Shown here: piece after piece, positions 26,151-35,375 of the stretch
Layout of the letters: every line of letters begins with the position of its first letter
Numbering within the stretch: position 1 is the first letter of the stretch
Origin: Alphaproteobacteria bacterium
Lineage (GTDB): Bacteria; Pseudomonadota; Alphaproteobacteria; Rhizobiales; GCA-2746425
Reading direction: 5' to 3'
Assembly (NCBI GenBank): GCA_024743215.1
Contig: JANSWZ010000004.1
Coordinates: 186,001 to 250,000, forward strand
Length of the DNA: 64,000 nt
Notes under the pieces: model-generated
Databases searched by the model: none
The model's input: the letters and a program-made list of their open reading frames with translations, nothing else
Told to the model about the DNA's origin: nothing
Translations under genes and position numbers: made by a program

Positions 26151-26424
26151 ACGTTCGCAGGTCGCATCGCGTCGTGCCTTGTTTTCGCTTTGTATGAGCG
26201 GACAGAAAATGCGGAGTGGATCCAGCCTCTCTATGGTATTCTGATGTCTCGCGGCCTCGTCCGGTTGCCCACTGCTACAAACTACGTCTCAATAGAGACA
26301 CCACATGTTATCGGCATAAGGCACCAATCCAAGGGCATCTTGAGTCAGGTGAGGGCATGGAGCCGGGGTTGAGGGGCCAGGGTGACAGAAGCTGATCGCC
26401 TCACAAAGGTTGAATGGTGACGGA

Positions 26425-27576
26425 ATGTCGAAAAAAGTAACACTACGCGGATTGACTTGGGATCACCCGAGGGCCTGCGATGGGCTTTTCGCCGAGACAC
26501 ATCGATTCAATACATTGAACGACGACATTGCTATCGAATGGGATGTCCACAGCTTGCGCGGTTTCGAGGCAACGCCAATCGTTGAGACAGCAGACATGTA
26601 TGATCTGATTATTCTGGATCATCCCTTTATGGGTGACGCGGCAGTCAGTGGTGCTCTTTTAAATCTTCAAGAACATCTTGATGCGGTCGATCTTGCCGCT
26701 CTGCAAGAAAGCTATATTGGCCTCAGTTTCAAGAGTTATGAATATGGCGGCGGCCTTTGGGCCTTGCCCATCGATGCCGCCTCGCAAGTGGCTGTCTGTC
26801 GTCCCGATCTTCTCGATGAAGCTATGCCAGCAACCTTTGATGAAGCGATTGCTTTTGGTCAACGGGGAGGGCTTGGCCTCTCAATGGCCAACCCCCATGC
26901 CTGCATGAACTATCTCGGTATTGCCAGTTGTCTTGGGGCAGATATTTCCGGCAAGGGTGAGCGCCTGCTTCCTCAAGACATTGCCGTTCAGGCCCTGTCG
27001 ATCCTGCGTCAGCTTGCACGCCATATTCCCGATGCGGCGTTCAATTGGTCATCAATCGATCTGTTGGAAGCGATGGCCCAATCGGATGACGTGACCTACT
27101 GCCCGTTTGTTTTTTCCTTTAACAGCTACGCTCAGGCCCCAGCGGCCGGACGCCATCGCCTTCGCTATTGCGACAGTCCGACCAATACTGAAAACGCCGC
27201 TACTGTGCTTGGAGGGACCGGATTGGCTGTGTCGTCTTCCACGCGCGATGTTGGCGCTGCCGTTAAAGCTGCCCTTCATCTGGTTACGGAAGGCGCACAG
27301 ATCCGAATGGCGGAAGCGGGCGGACAGCCCGCGCACCGGAGCGTATGGTCGCCGTCAGCCAAAAAGACGATCAACGGCACGTTTTTCGACGAATGTCGGA
27401 CCATGCAAGAGACTGCAGTCCTGCGCGCCCGGTGGCCGGGATACATAAAACTGCAAAATTTTGCGGGTCAGTTGCTGCAAACGGATTGTTGGGACCAAGC
27501 CGGAGATGGGACCCAAACCATCAAAGACATCGAAGACTATTTCCGCTCGGCAAGAGCGGAAGATTTGGATTTTTGA
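26425..27576 (+). CDS. Solute-binding-like protein without signal peptide
   Basis: A 383-residue protein that looks like a family 1 extracellular solute-binding protein (LRGLTWDHPRACDGLF at the N-terminus; YDLIILDHPFMG near residue 60; YGGGLWALPIDAASQVAV near 110; GGTGLAVSSST near 270) but starts straight at the first strand with no Sec or Tat signal. The ATG at 26425 is used; a TTG five codons upstream does not add a signal either. No permease or ATPase gene lies next to it on the same strand. It may be cytoplasmic with a sensing or enzymatic role. It faces the GH154-like gene tail to tail, after the IS remnants. Confidence 0.75.
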   Translation: MSKKVTLRGLTWDHPRACDGLFAETHRFNTLNDDIAIEWDVHSLRGFEATPIVETADMYDLIILDHPFMGDAAVSGALLNLQEHLDAVDLAALQESYIGLSFKSYEYGGGLWALPIDAASQVAVCRPDLLDEAMPATFDEAIAFGQRGGLGLSMANPHACMNYLGIASCLGADISGKGERLLPQDIAVQALSILRQLARHIPDAAFNWSSIDLLEAMAQSDDVTYCPFVFSFNSYAQAPAAGRHRLRYCDSPTNTENAATVLGGTGLAVSSSTRDVGAAVKAALHLVTEGAQIRMAEAGGQPAHRSVWSPSAKKTINGTFFDECRTMQETAVLRARWPGYIKLQNFAGQLLQTDCWDQAGDGTQTIKDIEDYFRSARAEDLDF

Positions 27577-27693
27577 GCATAGTTCAAAGGTTTTTCGAGA
27601 TCGCGGTGGCTTCATTTAAGATGGCACCGACTGCTCTCTGATCCCGCTACCCTATATGCGTTTCAAGTAGACCTCATATTCTCGCTATCGTGT

Positions 27694-29541
27694 TCAAAAT
27701 AATGTGGGGATATGCGTTTCATACTTCATGCCCAAAACGCGCTCGCTATCCGATACCATTTTCTCAAGCTGCGCCTGTGTAGGTGCCTTTGGGGCCAATT
27801 TTTTCCAGCGTTCGGCATCTTTCGGGTTGGTACTGGCCGCATAGGCGCCGATCAACCATGTCGTACCAACCGCAAGTTCGGTGGCCAGATGCGGCACATG
27901 GGTTTGTGGGAAATACAGCGAACTGTTGGGATGCACCCTGCGTGGGAGCCCCTTGCGCGCCGTTGGGGACATATCCAGCGCCACACTGAAGGCCGTTTCG
28001 GTCACAAATTCGGAGTGCCCGATTGCATGTGTTTCCAGTTTTGGCGGTGTATCGGTTCTTTGAATTCCAAATCCACCTTCTGTCGCGAATAGCGCCCGGT
28101 TGGTTGTGATTTTATGTGCCCGAATGTGCCAGGGGGCTCGGGCAATCAGCCATGTTTCCACTTCAATTTCGTCATCGGCTTTCCAGACGGAGTATAGGAA
28201 ATCCGTGCCAATCCGAGCCTCTTCCAAGGGCGAGCGGGTCATGAACGTTCGACAATTATACGATAGAGCCAGCATGTTATCGAAAGGATTGGACAAAAAC
28301 CCGACCGGGTCCGGGTCTACCGAGAAGCCCAGCTTGGTCGAATAGGCGAACTTACCGTATTTCTCCGACGTACCACGAAACGGTTGCGTGACCTGGTTGC
28401 AGGACGACAGCATGACCCGGTTTCCGCCCGCTTCGAACCCGATCATTCCGGGAACCCGTGAGACCAACAGTTCCGGTGTTTCCTGTTTTTCTATTTCGTC
28501 TGCCTGCCAGAAGGGGTGGTCTTCGGCCAAGGCGAGTGGAAGATAGGCTTTCATCGCCCAATAGGGTGAGCCGGGCGAATTATACACTTCGCACATGTGC
28601 AGATTGGGGTAGCTATACCCAACTGGCATTATGCCGTCCCGGTCGAAATAGTCCCGGTTGCCCCACCACCGCATATTGCGAGCCCAAAAGCCTCGGATCT
28701 GGCCCCATGGAAGTGCCTCTACATCGGCAAAGGCAAGACCTGCCCAAAAGGAGGCTTGCGCAAAGCGATAGGTCATCGAACGGCCAAAGGCGAGGCTGGC
28801 GCCTTCGGCATCAAACCAGTGCTGAAAATCCTGTGCGAAGTCCCGCGCGCGTTGGCGGAACCGCTCGCAGCGTTCCTCATCGCCCTTGGCCACTTTGGAA
28901 TAGATCAGGCCATAAAAATGCATGGCAAATGCGATATAGTGATCAAATTGGCGCTTTGGGCCATCTGCATACCAGCCATCATCGATATAAAAGCTTTCCA
29001 GCGTATCCAGACCCGCTTGTCTGACGGAAAGGTCATGATCCACGCCGACATTCTCCAGCCCAAGTGAGCCAAAGACATGGAAGAAATGCCAGTTATTATT
29101 GGCCGTCTTTTGGGTCTGGCAGAATTTCAGCCAATTGCCGACATTGGTTTTTTGTTGGGCAGTTAGCGGATCCCACAGCTTGTCTTTTGCGAAAATCAGA
29201 CCGAAGCCAATAGCCGCAGATTCCACCAATCGCTGATCAAGATCGCCGAAGGTGCCCCAATATTCCGGGTGCTCCGGGTTGGTTCCGCTGATGTAACCTT
29301 CACGCATCATGTCCCAGTCATCAAACGGCAATCCGCCTGCAGCTAAAGGCGCCAGGCCGAACAATGGGCGAGAAAAGCCTTCCAGTTCTGCGGCTGTCTG
29401 TGTGAAATGCGCTGCTGGCAATCCCAGATTGACGCGTGCCTTTCCAGGGCTGAAATAGGGTTTTAACGGCTCCCATAACTGGACGACAGAAGACGCAAAA
29501 TCATCGCGCGTTTGCAGAGGATTGTTCTTTAACGGATTCAT
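27694..29541 (-). CDS. DUF2264 protein, GH154-like glycoside hydrolase
   Basis: A 615-residue soluble protein of the DUF2264 family, which as I recall forms glycoside hydrolase family GH154 with beta-glucuronidase activity in a characterised member. The N-terminal two thirds is helical and Trp/Tyr-rich (NNNWHFFHVFGSLGLE near 155; DDGWYADGPKRQFDHY near 195; FGRSMTYRFAQASFWAG near 260), in keeping with an (alpha/alpha) toroid, and the remainder is beta-rich. No signal peptide is seen, so it should act on substrate already imported. It is the last gene of the operon, 17 bp after the ABC ATPase gene, so imported oligosaccharides are the likely substrate. Confidence 0.8.
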   Translation of the reverse strand: MNPLKNNPLQTRDDFASSVVQLWEPLKPYFSPGKARVNLGLPAAHFTQTAAELEGFSRPLFGLAPLAAGGLPFDDWDMMREGYISGTNPEHPEYWGTFGDLDQRLVESAAIGFGLIFAKDKLWDPLTAQQKTNVGNWLKFCQTQKTANNNWHFFHVFGSLGLENVGVDHDLSVRQAGLDTLESFYIDDGWYADGPKRQFDHYIAFAMHFYGLIYSKVAKGDEERCERFRQRARDFAQDFQHWFDAEGASLAFGRSMTYRFAQASFWAGLAFADVEALPWGQIRGFWARNMRWWGNRDYFDRDGIMPVGYSYPNLHMCEVYNSPGSPYWAMKAYLPLALAEDHPFWQADEIEKQETPELLVSRVPGMIGFEAGGNRVMLSSCNQVTQPFRGTSEKYGKFAYSTKLGFSVDPDPVGFLSNPFDNMLALSYNCRTFMTRSPLEEARIGTDFLYSVWKADDEIEVETWLIARAPWHIRAHKITTNRALFATEGGFGIQRTDTPPKLETHAIGHSEFVTETAFSVALDMSPTARKGLPRRVHPNSSLYFPQTHVPHLATELAVGTTWLIGAYAASTNPKDAERWKKLAPKAPTQAQLEKMVSDSERVLGMKYETHIPTLF

Positions 29542-29557
29542 GATGTTTCCTTGGACC

Positions 29558-31252
29558 TTAGGTCAAAATGAGACGGCGATTGCTTGGATCGGTTCCTGGA
29601 ACGGCCCCGATCAATTGTTTGGTATAATCACGCTCAGGACGCTGGCACACGCTTGCAGCATCCCCGATTTCGACGAGTGATCCGTTGTGCATGACGGCGA
29701 TCCGGTCGCAGAAATAGCGCACGACACCCAGGTCATGGCCCACAAACATGTAGCTCAGCCCAAGTTCGGATTGCAGATCAAATAACAGGTCCAGGATTTG
29801 CGACCGTATCGACCCGTCCAGTGCCGAGGTTGCTTCATCGGCAATGATCATGCGCGGGTTTACGGCCAGCGCACGCGCAATGCTGATCCGTTGTCGCTGT
29901 CCGCCGGAAAATGCGTGTGGATACCTGCTGAGAACGTTGCTGGGCAGACCCACGCGGTCCAATAGATTGGCGACACGCTTGCGAATGTCGGAACGTGAGT
30001 GCTTGCGCTCCATCACCAACGGTTCGGCAATAACCTGTTCAACCGTCATGCGTGGATTGAGCGACGAAAACGGGTCCTGAAAGACCATACGGATTTCCCG
30101 GTTAAGCCCGGCATTGCGCAGCGCATTGGGCTGCAGTAAATCGAATTCCCGTCCATCGTCGCTTTGATACATGGCAGTACCGCTGTCGGTTTTCAGCAGA
30201 CCGACCAATGCTCGCACCAGGGTGGTCTTTCCGGATCCGCTTTCGCCGACAATCCCCAGATTCTCACCCTCTGCCAGCGAGAAGGACACATCTTTCAGGG
30301 CATTGAATTCGGTGACTTTTCGAAACAGGATACCCGTGGATTTACGGAAGGTCAGATTGAGATTTCTGACTTCCAGCATTTTTTTGGCACCATCTCGCGG
30401 CAGGGTGCCACCCCGATCCTGATCGCCGGTTATTGTGAACCGCGATGATGCGCCAATGAGGTGGCGCGTATATTTGGCGGCAGGTTTGTGAAAAATCTGC
30501 TCCACTGTGCCAATTTCTGTGATTTCGCCGTGATACATAACCGCAACCCGGTCTGCGACCTCTGCAACCACGCCCATGTCATGGGTGATGAAAATCACGG
30601 ACATACCAAGTTCACTTTGCAGCCGCTTGATCAGGCGCAATATTTCGGCTTGTGTGGTGACATCCAGCGCCGTTGTCGGCTCATCCGCAATCAGAATTTC
30701 AGGCTCACATGAAAGTGCCATCGCAATCATGGCCCGTTGACGCATGCCGCCGGATAATTCGAACGAGTATTTGTCGATGGCGGTTTCCGGATCGGGAATT
30801 TGAACCCGCCGCAGCGCCTCGATGGCTTCCTGACGTGCCTTTCCCGCGGTCATGTTCCGGTGCAGCAAAATCGTTTCGATAATCTGCTCGCCAATCGTAT
30901 GCACCGGGCTGAGGGAACTCATGGGTTCCTGAAAAACCATGCCGATACGATCGCCACGCACTGCGCGCATGTCTTCGCTTTGCTCGTCCAGTTCCGTGAT
31001 GTCAACGCAGCGACCAGCATCGTCATACAGTCGAATTGAGCCATTTAGAATCTTGCCGGGCCTGGCAATGCGCATCAGCGCGCGGGCGGTTACAGATTTG
31101 CCCGATCCGCTCTCGCCGACGACACACAAAATCTCGCCCTGATTGACGTCAAAGGATATTTTTTTGACAACCTCAACGACCCGGTCTTGCATGCTAAAGC
31201 CGATCGACAGGTCGCGAACCTCAAGAACCTTTTTGGGGTGCGTCTCAGGCAT
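29558..31252 (-). CDS. Fused ABC ATPase (two DppD/DppF-type domains)
   Basis: A 564-residue protein with two complete nucleotide-binding domains of the peptide/oligosaccharide importer class. The first has GESGSGKS, LSGGMRQR and ILIADEPTTALD with ITHDMG; the second has GESGSGKT, FSGGQRQR and MIIADEATSALD with VGHDLG. Each domain ends with the family-typical C-terminal stretch after the H-loop. The ATG at 31252 is chosen because GAGGT lies seven bases before it; an ATG at 31270 overlapping the permease stop is the alternative. One fused protein replaces the separate D and F ATPases. It powers the two permeases encoded just upstream. Confidence 0.92.
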   Translation of the reverse strand: MPETHPKKVLEVRDLSIGFSMQDRVVEVVKKISFDVNQGEILCVVGESGSGKSVTARALMRIARPGKILNGSIRLYDDAGRCVDITELDEQSEDMRAVRGDRIGMVFQEPMSSLSPVHTIGEQIIETILLHRNMTAGKARQEAIEALRRVQIPDPETAIDKYSFELSGGMRQRAMIAMALSCEPEILIADEPTTALDVTTQAEILRLIKRLQSELGMSVIFITHDMGVVAEVADRVAVMYHGEITEIGTVEQIFHKPAAKYTRHLIGASSRFTITGDQDRGGTLPRDGAKKMLEVRNLNLTFRKSTGILFRKVTEFNALKDVSFSLAEGENLGIVGESGSGKTTLVRALVGLLKTDSGTAMYQSDDGREFDLLQPNALRNAGLNREIRMVFQDPFSSLNPRMTVEQVIAEPLVMERKHSRSDIRKRVANLLDRVGLPSNVLSRYPHAFSGGQRQRISIARALAVNPRMIIADEATSALDGSIRSQILDLLFDLQSELGLSYMFVGHDLGVVRYFCDRIAVMHNGSLVEIGDAASVCQRPERDYTKQLIGAVPGTDPSNRRLILT

Positions 31253-31262
31253 GGTTGTGACC

Positions 31263-32432
31263 TCAATCATTTGAGCCATACGGATCAGCTGCATCCCGCA
31301 TCCCATCGCCAAGAAAGTTCATGGCGAGAATGGTGATCACGATGGCCGCACCGGGCCAAAGCAGCCAGGGCGCATCCGCCAAGGCGCGCAGGTTCTGACC
31401 TTCCTGCAGCAAGACGCCCCACGAAATGACGGGTGATTGCAAGCCCAGACCGATGAAGCTCAGACTGGATTCAGCCAGTATCATTCCGGGAATGGCCAGA
31501 GTTGCTGTTGCGATAATGTGGCTGGTGAAAGCTGGCAACATGTGTCGAACAATGATGCGGGAATCGCTGACACCATCCAGCTTGGCGGCAGCAATGTAAT
31601 CCTCGCTTTTTAATGATAAAAACCGACTTCGCACGACGCGGGCAAGTTCTGTCCAGCCGACCAGCGACAGGATCACCGTTATGACGAAATAGTTCTGCAG
31701 TGGGGTCCAGTCTCGCGGAAGCGCTGCGGAAAATCCCATCCACAATGGTATTGGCGGAATTGAGCGAATGAACTCGATGACCCTTTGGATGAGGTTATCA
31801 ATCCAGCCACCGTAAAAACCGGACACGCCGCCGATAATGACACCCAAGACCAAACTGAGAAGGATGCCGGCCAACCCAATGGAAAGAGTGACGCGCGCGC
31901 CATAAATCAGGCGTGAAAGAACGTCGCGGCCCAATCGGTCAGTGCCGAGCAAAAACAGCACTTCACGTCGTCCATCCACATCAAAAAGATGCCGCTTTGT
32001 CGGGAATAATCCCCACATGTTGACTTCATGCGTTTCGGGTAGAAAGTGGATGTAGTATTTGGTGGATTCATCCATCACATAGGTGCGGCGCAACGCAATC
32101 GGGTCGACCTCCACCTTGTAGCCAAGCACGTGCGGCCTTATGGACCAGCCGCCAGTTTCGTCATGGTCAATGAAATGCAGCTCTTGTGGCGGGGCATAAG
32201 TGTATCTGGCATTGACCGCATACGGGTCGTTAGGTGCAAGAAACTCTGCAAATATGGCAACCAGATACAACAGTGACAGCACCGCCAGGCTGATCATGGC
32301 CAGCTTGTGAGCTTTGAAGGCTCGCCAGATCAACTGAAACTGGGTTTCTGTGCCCTGTGTTGTCAGCGGTGTTGGCGCTTCAAATCCATCATCTGAGTTC
32401 GGCTGTTGCTGGGGTTTGGGGGACTTAAGCAT
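31263..32432 (-). CDS. DppC-type ABC permease with large periplasmic insert
   Basis: A 389-residue permease. The first helix is at about residues 43-66; it is followed by an insert of about 90 residues (70-160) rich in charged and aromatic residues, then the family block LLGTDRLGRDVLSRLIYGAR and five more helices with the EAA loop (KLDGVSDSRIIVRHMLPAF). Ordinary DppC proteins are near 300 residues. Inserts like this are seen in oligosaccharide-type members of the family, which fits the DUF2264 gene in the operon. The ATG overlaps the stop of the previous permease by 8 bp (ATGCTTAA). Confidence 0.92.
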   Translation of the reverse strand: MLKSPKPQQQPNSDDGFEAPTPLTTQGTETQFQLIWRAFKAHKLAMISLAVLSLLYLVAIFAEFLAPNDPYAVNARYTYAPPQELHFIDHDETGGWSIRPHVLGYKVEVDPIALRRTYVMDESTKYYIHFLPETHEVNMWGLFPTKRHLFDVDGRREVLFLLGTDRLGRDVLSRLIYGARVTLSIGLAGILLSLVLGVIIGGVSGFYGGWIDNLIQRVIEFIRSIPPIPLWMGFSAALPRDWTPLQNYFVITVILSLVGWTELARVVRSRFLSLKSEDYIAAAKLDGVSDSRIIVRHMLPAFTSHIIATATLAIPGMILAESSLSFIGLGLQSPVISWGVLLQEGQNLRALADAPWLLWPGAAIVITILAMNFLGDGMRDAADPYGSND

Positions 32433-33417
32433 CCATCATCCCCGTGCGAATACGCGGATCGATCCAGATCAATAACATGTCAGAAATCAAAGTGCCGACG
32501 AGCGTCAGCATCCCCATGAATAAAATAAGAGCACCCGCAAGATGCATGTCCTGCGACAGCAAAGATCGCAGCAGGATGGGCGAGAGTGTGGGCAGGTTCA
32601 AAACAATGGCTGTCACGATTGAACTTGAGATAATCGTTGGCAAGACCCATCCAACGGTTGCCACCAGAGGGATCATGGCCACGCGCACCGGGTAACGCAT
32701 GATCAGACGACTTTCCGCCATTCCTTTTGCCCGCGCGGTCACGACATATGGTTTGCCCAATTCATCCAACAAATTTGCTCGTAAAATCCGGATGATATGG
32801 GCTGCCCCGCCCGTGGATATGACAAGGACAGGTACCCACACATGGGTGAGAAAGTCCCAAATCCGCCCTGGCGTCCAGGGTGCATTGGCATATTCGGCTG
32901 AGAACAGGCCTTCAACAGCGGTGCCAGTGAAAATGAACACGGCATACATGATCAACAGCGCCAGAAGAAAGTTCGGTACCGCCAATCCGATGAAGCCAAA
33001 AATCGTGGCAAAGATATCGCCGGCCGAATAGCGACGGACCGCAGAATAGATACCAATTGGAATGGCAATTCCCCAAAGCACGACAAGCGCCATACACTCA
33101 ACCAGCAGCGAAATCCCGATACGGCCTGAGATAATTTCGGATACGGGTTTGCTGAGGTTAAAGCTGTAGCCAAGATCGCCAATGAGCAGATTTCGAACCC
33201 ATTTCAGATATTGCACATAGAATGGCTGATCCAGGCCGTAACGCTCGCGCAGCTGTTCCACCACCAGGCCACCGCTATCACCCGATGCTGCCAGTTCCGC
33301 AGCGTAGGCTGAAATCACATCACCGGGCGGTAATTGGATGATAAAAAAGCATACAAATGACAGCGCCAGCATCATGGCGATCATTGTCAGAAAGCGATTG
33401 AATATGAACTGAAGCAT
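32425..33417 (-). CDS. DppB-type ABC permease
   Basis: A 330-residue permease with six helices and the N-terminal FNRFLTMIAMMLALSFVCFF typical of DppB/OppB proteins, the RYGLDQPFYVQYLKW loop, and an EAA-like loop (RAKGMAESRLIMRYPVRVA, near residue 230). It forms the channel with the DppC-type protein. It follows the binding-protein gene after a 56-bp gap that holds a strong stem-loop. Length is normal. Confidence 0.93.
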   Translation of the reverse strand: MLQFIFNRFLTMIAMMLALSFVCFFIIQLPPGDVISAYAAELAASGDSGGLVVEQLRERYGLDQPFYVQYLKWVRNLLIGDLGYSFNLSKPVSEIISGRIGISLLVECMALVVLWGIAIPIGIYSAVRRYSAGDIFATIFGFIGLAVPNFLLALLIMYAVFIFTGTAVEGLFSAEYANAPWTPGRIWDFLTHVWVPVLVISTGGAAHIIRILRANLLDELGKPYVVTARAKGMAESRLIMRYPVRVAMIPLVATVGWVLPTIISSSIVTAIVLNLPTLSPILLRSLLSQDMHLAGALILFMGMLTLVGTLISDMLLIWIDPRIRTGMMDA

Positions 33418-33430
33418 CTGTCTCTTTCAG

Positions 33431-33466
33431 TTGCAGGTGGCCCACACTGTTATGAGCCACCTGCAA
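33431..33466 (-). other. Intercistronic stem-loop after the Opp-type binding-protein gene
   Basis: TTGCAGGTGGC (33431-33441) pairs perfectly with GCCACCTGCAA (33456-33466), 11 bp with a 14-nt loop, filling most of the gap between the binding protein and the first permease. No U-run follows on the minus strand. Confidence 0.82.
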
Positions 33467-33473
33467 TTCCAGT

Positions 33474-35360
33474 CTATTCGCTTTTGAAAAGCACCGACGT
33501 ATTCATCGGACCCGGATTTGGATAAACCCAGGCATGCGGCTGGTTTTCAGGAACATTACGCATCTCGTTTGTGGCGATGCCATAGTCCATGGGAGGAAGA
33601 GAAATTCCGATTGTGTAGAACTCACTCTTGGTGATTTCCAACACTTCCTTGAACAGTTTTGTGCGGTCCTCTGGTGAGGGGCTGTTGAACATCTTTTTGT
33701 AAAGTTCCAACTGCTTCGCCACTGTTTCGGGCAGGTCAATCAGGTCGGCTTTATCTGGGTCTGTCCAATGTTCAGCCCAGCGGATAGCGTAGCCGGATTC
33801 CAGATGCATCGGCAGATAATAGCGAGAGTCGAGCTGAGCATCGCCAAGACCGCCATCGCCTTTCCAGACATGCAACATGTGCTTGTTGCCGTCTTTCTGC
33901 TCGTACACATAGCTGCGCTCAGCCTTGCGAACATCCAGATTGATACCAACTTCAGCCCAGTGAATTTTCACCAGTTCGAGAATGTCGAGCTGCGGTCCCA
34001 AATCTGAAGACACATCAACCCGAATGTTGATTGAACGACCATCCGGCAATTTGCGGATGCCATTGCCATCACGTTCTGTCAGGCCAATTGCATCCAGCAT
34101 TTCTTCGGCTTTGTCCGGGTCATACTCGGTGTATTGTTTGGCCAATTCCTCATTGTAGAAGGGTGATTCAGGACGTGGTGCGGCCTGAAAGGGTTCACCT
34201 TGACCTGCATAGAGAACGTCAATGACTTCCTGACGGTCTGTTGCAAGTGACATGGCAACGCGGAAATCCCGGTTCTGGAACAATTCGCGGAAACCATCAT
34301 CTTCGTAGTTCAGATTCATCTGAATGATCGCGGTGTTCATATCAGCAGGCACCGTCGAATAAATTCTAAAGCCACCCTTTTCCTGATTATCGAAGAATAC
34401 CGGTTTGTTGGTGACATTGTTGATATGGCGATTGGTGAAATCAATCTCACCCGCAATGCCCATCAACACGATCGAATTTGCATCTTCGACCTGCGTCATT
34501 TGCAGCTTGTCGAGATAGGGAAGCTGATTTCCTTCCTGATCCACCTTGAAGTAATACGGATTGCGTTCGAAGTTGATGACCGAGTTGATGCCATCATAAT
34601 CGTCCAGCATTTTCCAGGCATACAGGGTAGGGCGGTCTGCATTGCCGTCACGGGAAACGCCGCAATTGTCACGCAACAATTCGCCCCAGCCACTCAGGCC
34701 GCCATCCGTCGCCATCTTTATGGCATCTGGATTGTATTTTGGGTGAAATTGCGAGCAAAATTCTTTTTGGAAACGCGTGACTTGAGGTCCATCTACCGTC
34801 GCCATCAATTCCAGGAACAATCCGTTCGGTTCAGGCAGTGTGATAACAACCGTCGTTGGATCGGGAGCCGTTGCTGTTGCACCAATCAAGAATGCAGGGC
34901 GTGCACCTGGAACGAAATCAACATTGTTGATGACATCATTAATCGCAAAAAGAACGTCCTCCGAGGTGAATGGCTTACCATCTGACCATTTATGTCCTTC
35001 ACGCAGGTGAAAGGTAAAAACCGTGGCGTTGTCATTGACCTCCCAGGACGACGCGATATTTGGTTCTACTGCATCCCAATCAATCGAAAATTTGACCAAT
35101 GGATCATACCCGCTGGAACGGCGGATCCACCCAGAGTCAAGATTGCCCTTGAGCGCCGAGCGCCAGGTTCCGCCATAGGTTCCCACTTCCGGTGCTTGCG
35201 CGACAAGCGGCTCAGCAGGCAGCCGGTCAGCGACGGGTCCGATTGTTCCTGCATCCACCATGGCTTTCAGGGTTGGTGCTTCATTGTAGTCCGCGAATGA
35301 AGGGCCAGCAGCAATCAAGACAATCGATGCCACGCCCGTTAGTAAGGCCTTATATTTCAT
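33474..35360 (-). CDS. ABC solute-binding protein, family 5 (OppA/DppA class)
   Basis: A 628-residue periplasmic protein with a signal peptide (cleavage near PSFA, residue 23). Family 5 features include the HLREGHKWSDGKPFTSEDV block near residue 115 and RDFRVAMSLATDRQEVIDVLYAGQG near 365. At this size it belongs to the larger members of the family, several of which bind oligosaccharides rather than peptides, in line with the operon. GGAGG precedes the ATG by seven bases. It is followed by a stem-loop and then by both permeases and the fused ATPase. Confidence 0.93.
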   Translation of the reverse strand: MKYKALLTGVASIVLIAAGPSFADYNEAPTLKAMVDAGTIGPVADRLPAEPLVAQAPEVGTYGGTWRSALKGNLDSGWIRRSSGYDPLVKFSIDWDAVEPNIASSWEVNDNATVFTFHLREGHKWSDGKPFTSEDVLFAINDVINNVDFVPGARPAFLIGATATAPDPTTVVITLPEPNGLFLELMATVDGPQVTRFQKEFCSQFHPKYNPDAIKMATDGGLSGWGELLRDNCGVSRDGNADRPTLYAWKMLDDYDGINSVINFERNPYYFKVDQEGNQLPYLDKLQMTQVEDANSIVLMGIAGEIDFTNRHINNVTNKPVFFDNQEKGGFRIYSTVPADMNTAIIQMNLNYEDDGFRELFQNRDFRVAMSLATDRQEVIDVLYAGQGEPFQAAPRPESPFYNEELAKQYTEYDPDKAEEMLDAIGLTERDGNGIRKLPDGRSINIRVDVSSDLGPQLDILELVKIHWAEVGINLDVRKAERSYVYEQKDGNKHMLHVWKGDGGLGDAQLDSRYYLPMHLESGYAIRWAEHWTDPDKADLIDLPETVAKQLELYKKMFNSPSPEDRTKLFKEVLEITKSEFYTIGISLPPMDYGIATNEMRNVPENQPHAWVYPNPGPMNTSVLFKSE

Positions 35361-35375
35361 TTTAGTTCCTCCCTT

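Noticed and set aside
26362-26374. 13-bp GCCGGGGTTGAGG shared with 42451-42463, each upstream of a binding-protein gene
   Set aside because: Shared 13-mers are expected by chance in 64 kb; no symmetry or wider match.
27653-27721. 12-bp direct repeat ATATGCGTTTCA at about 27654 and 27710
   Set aside because: Could be chance; no transposon ends or target-site logic around it.
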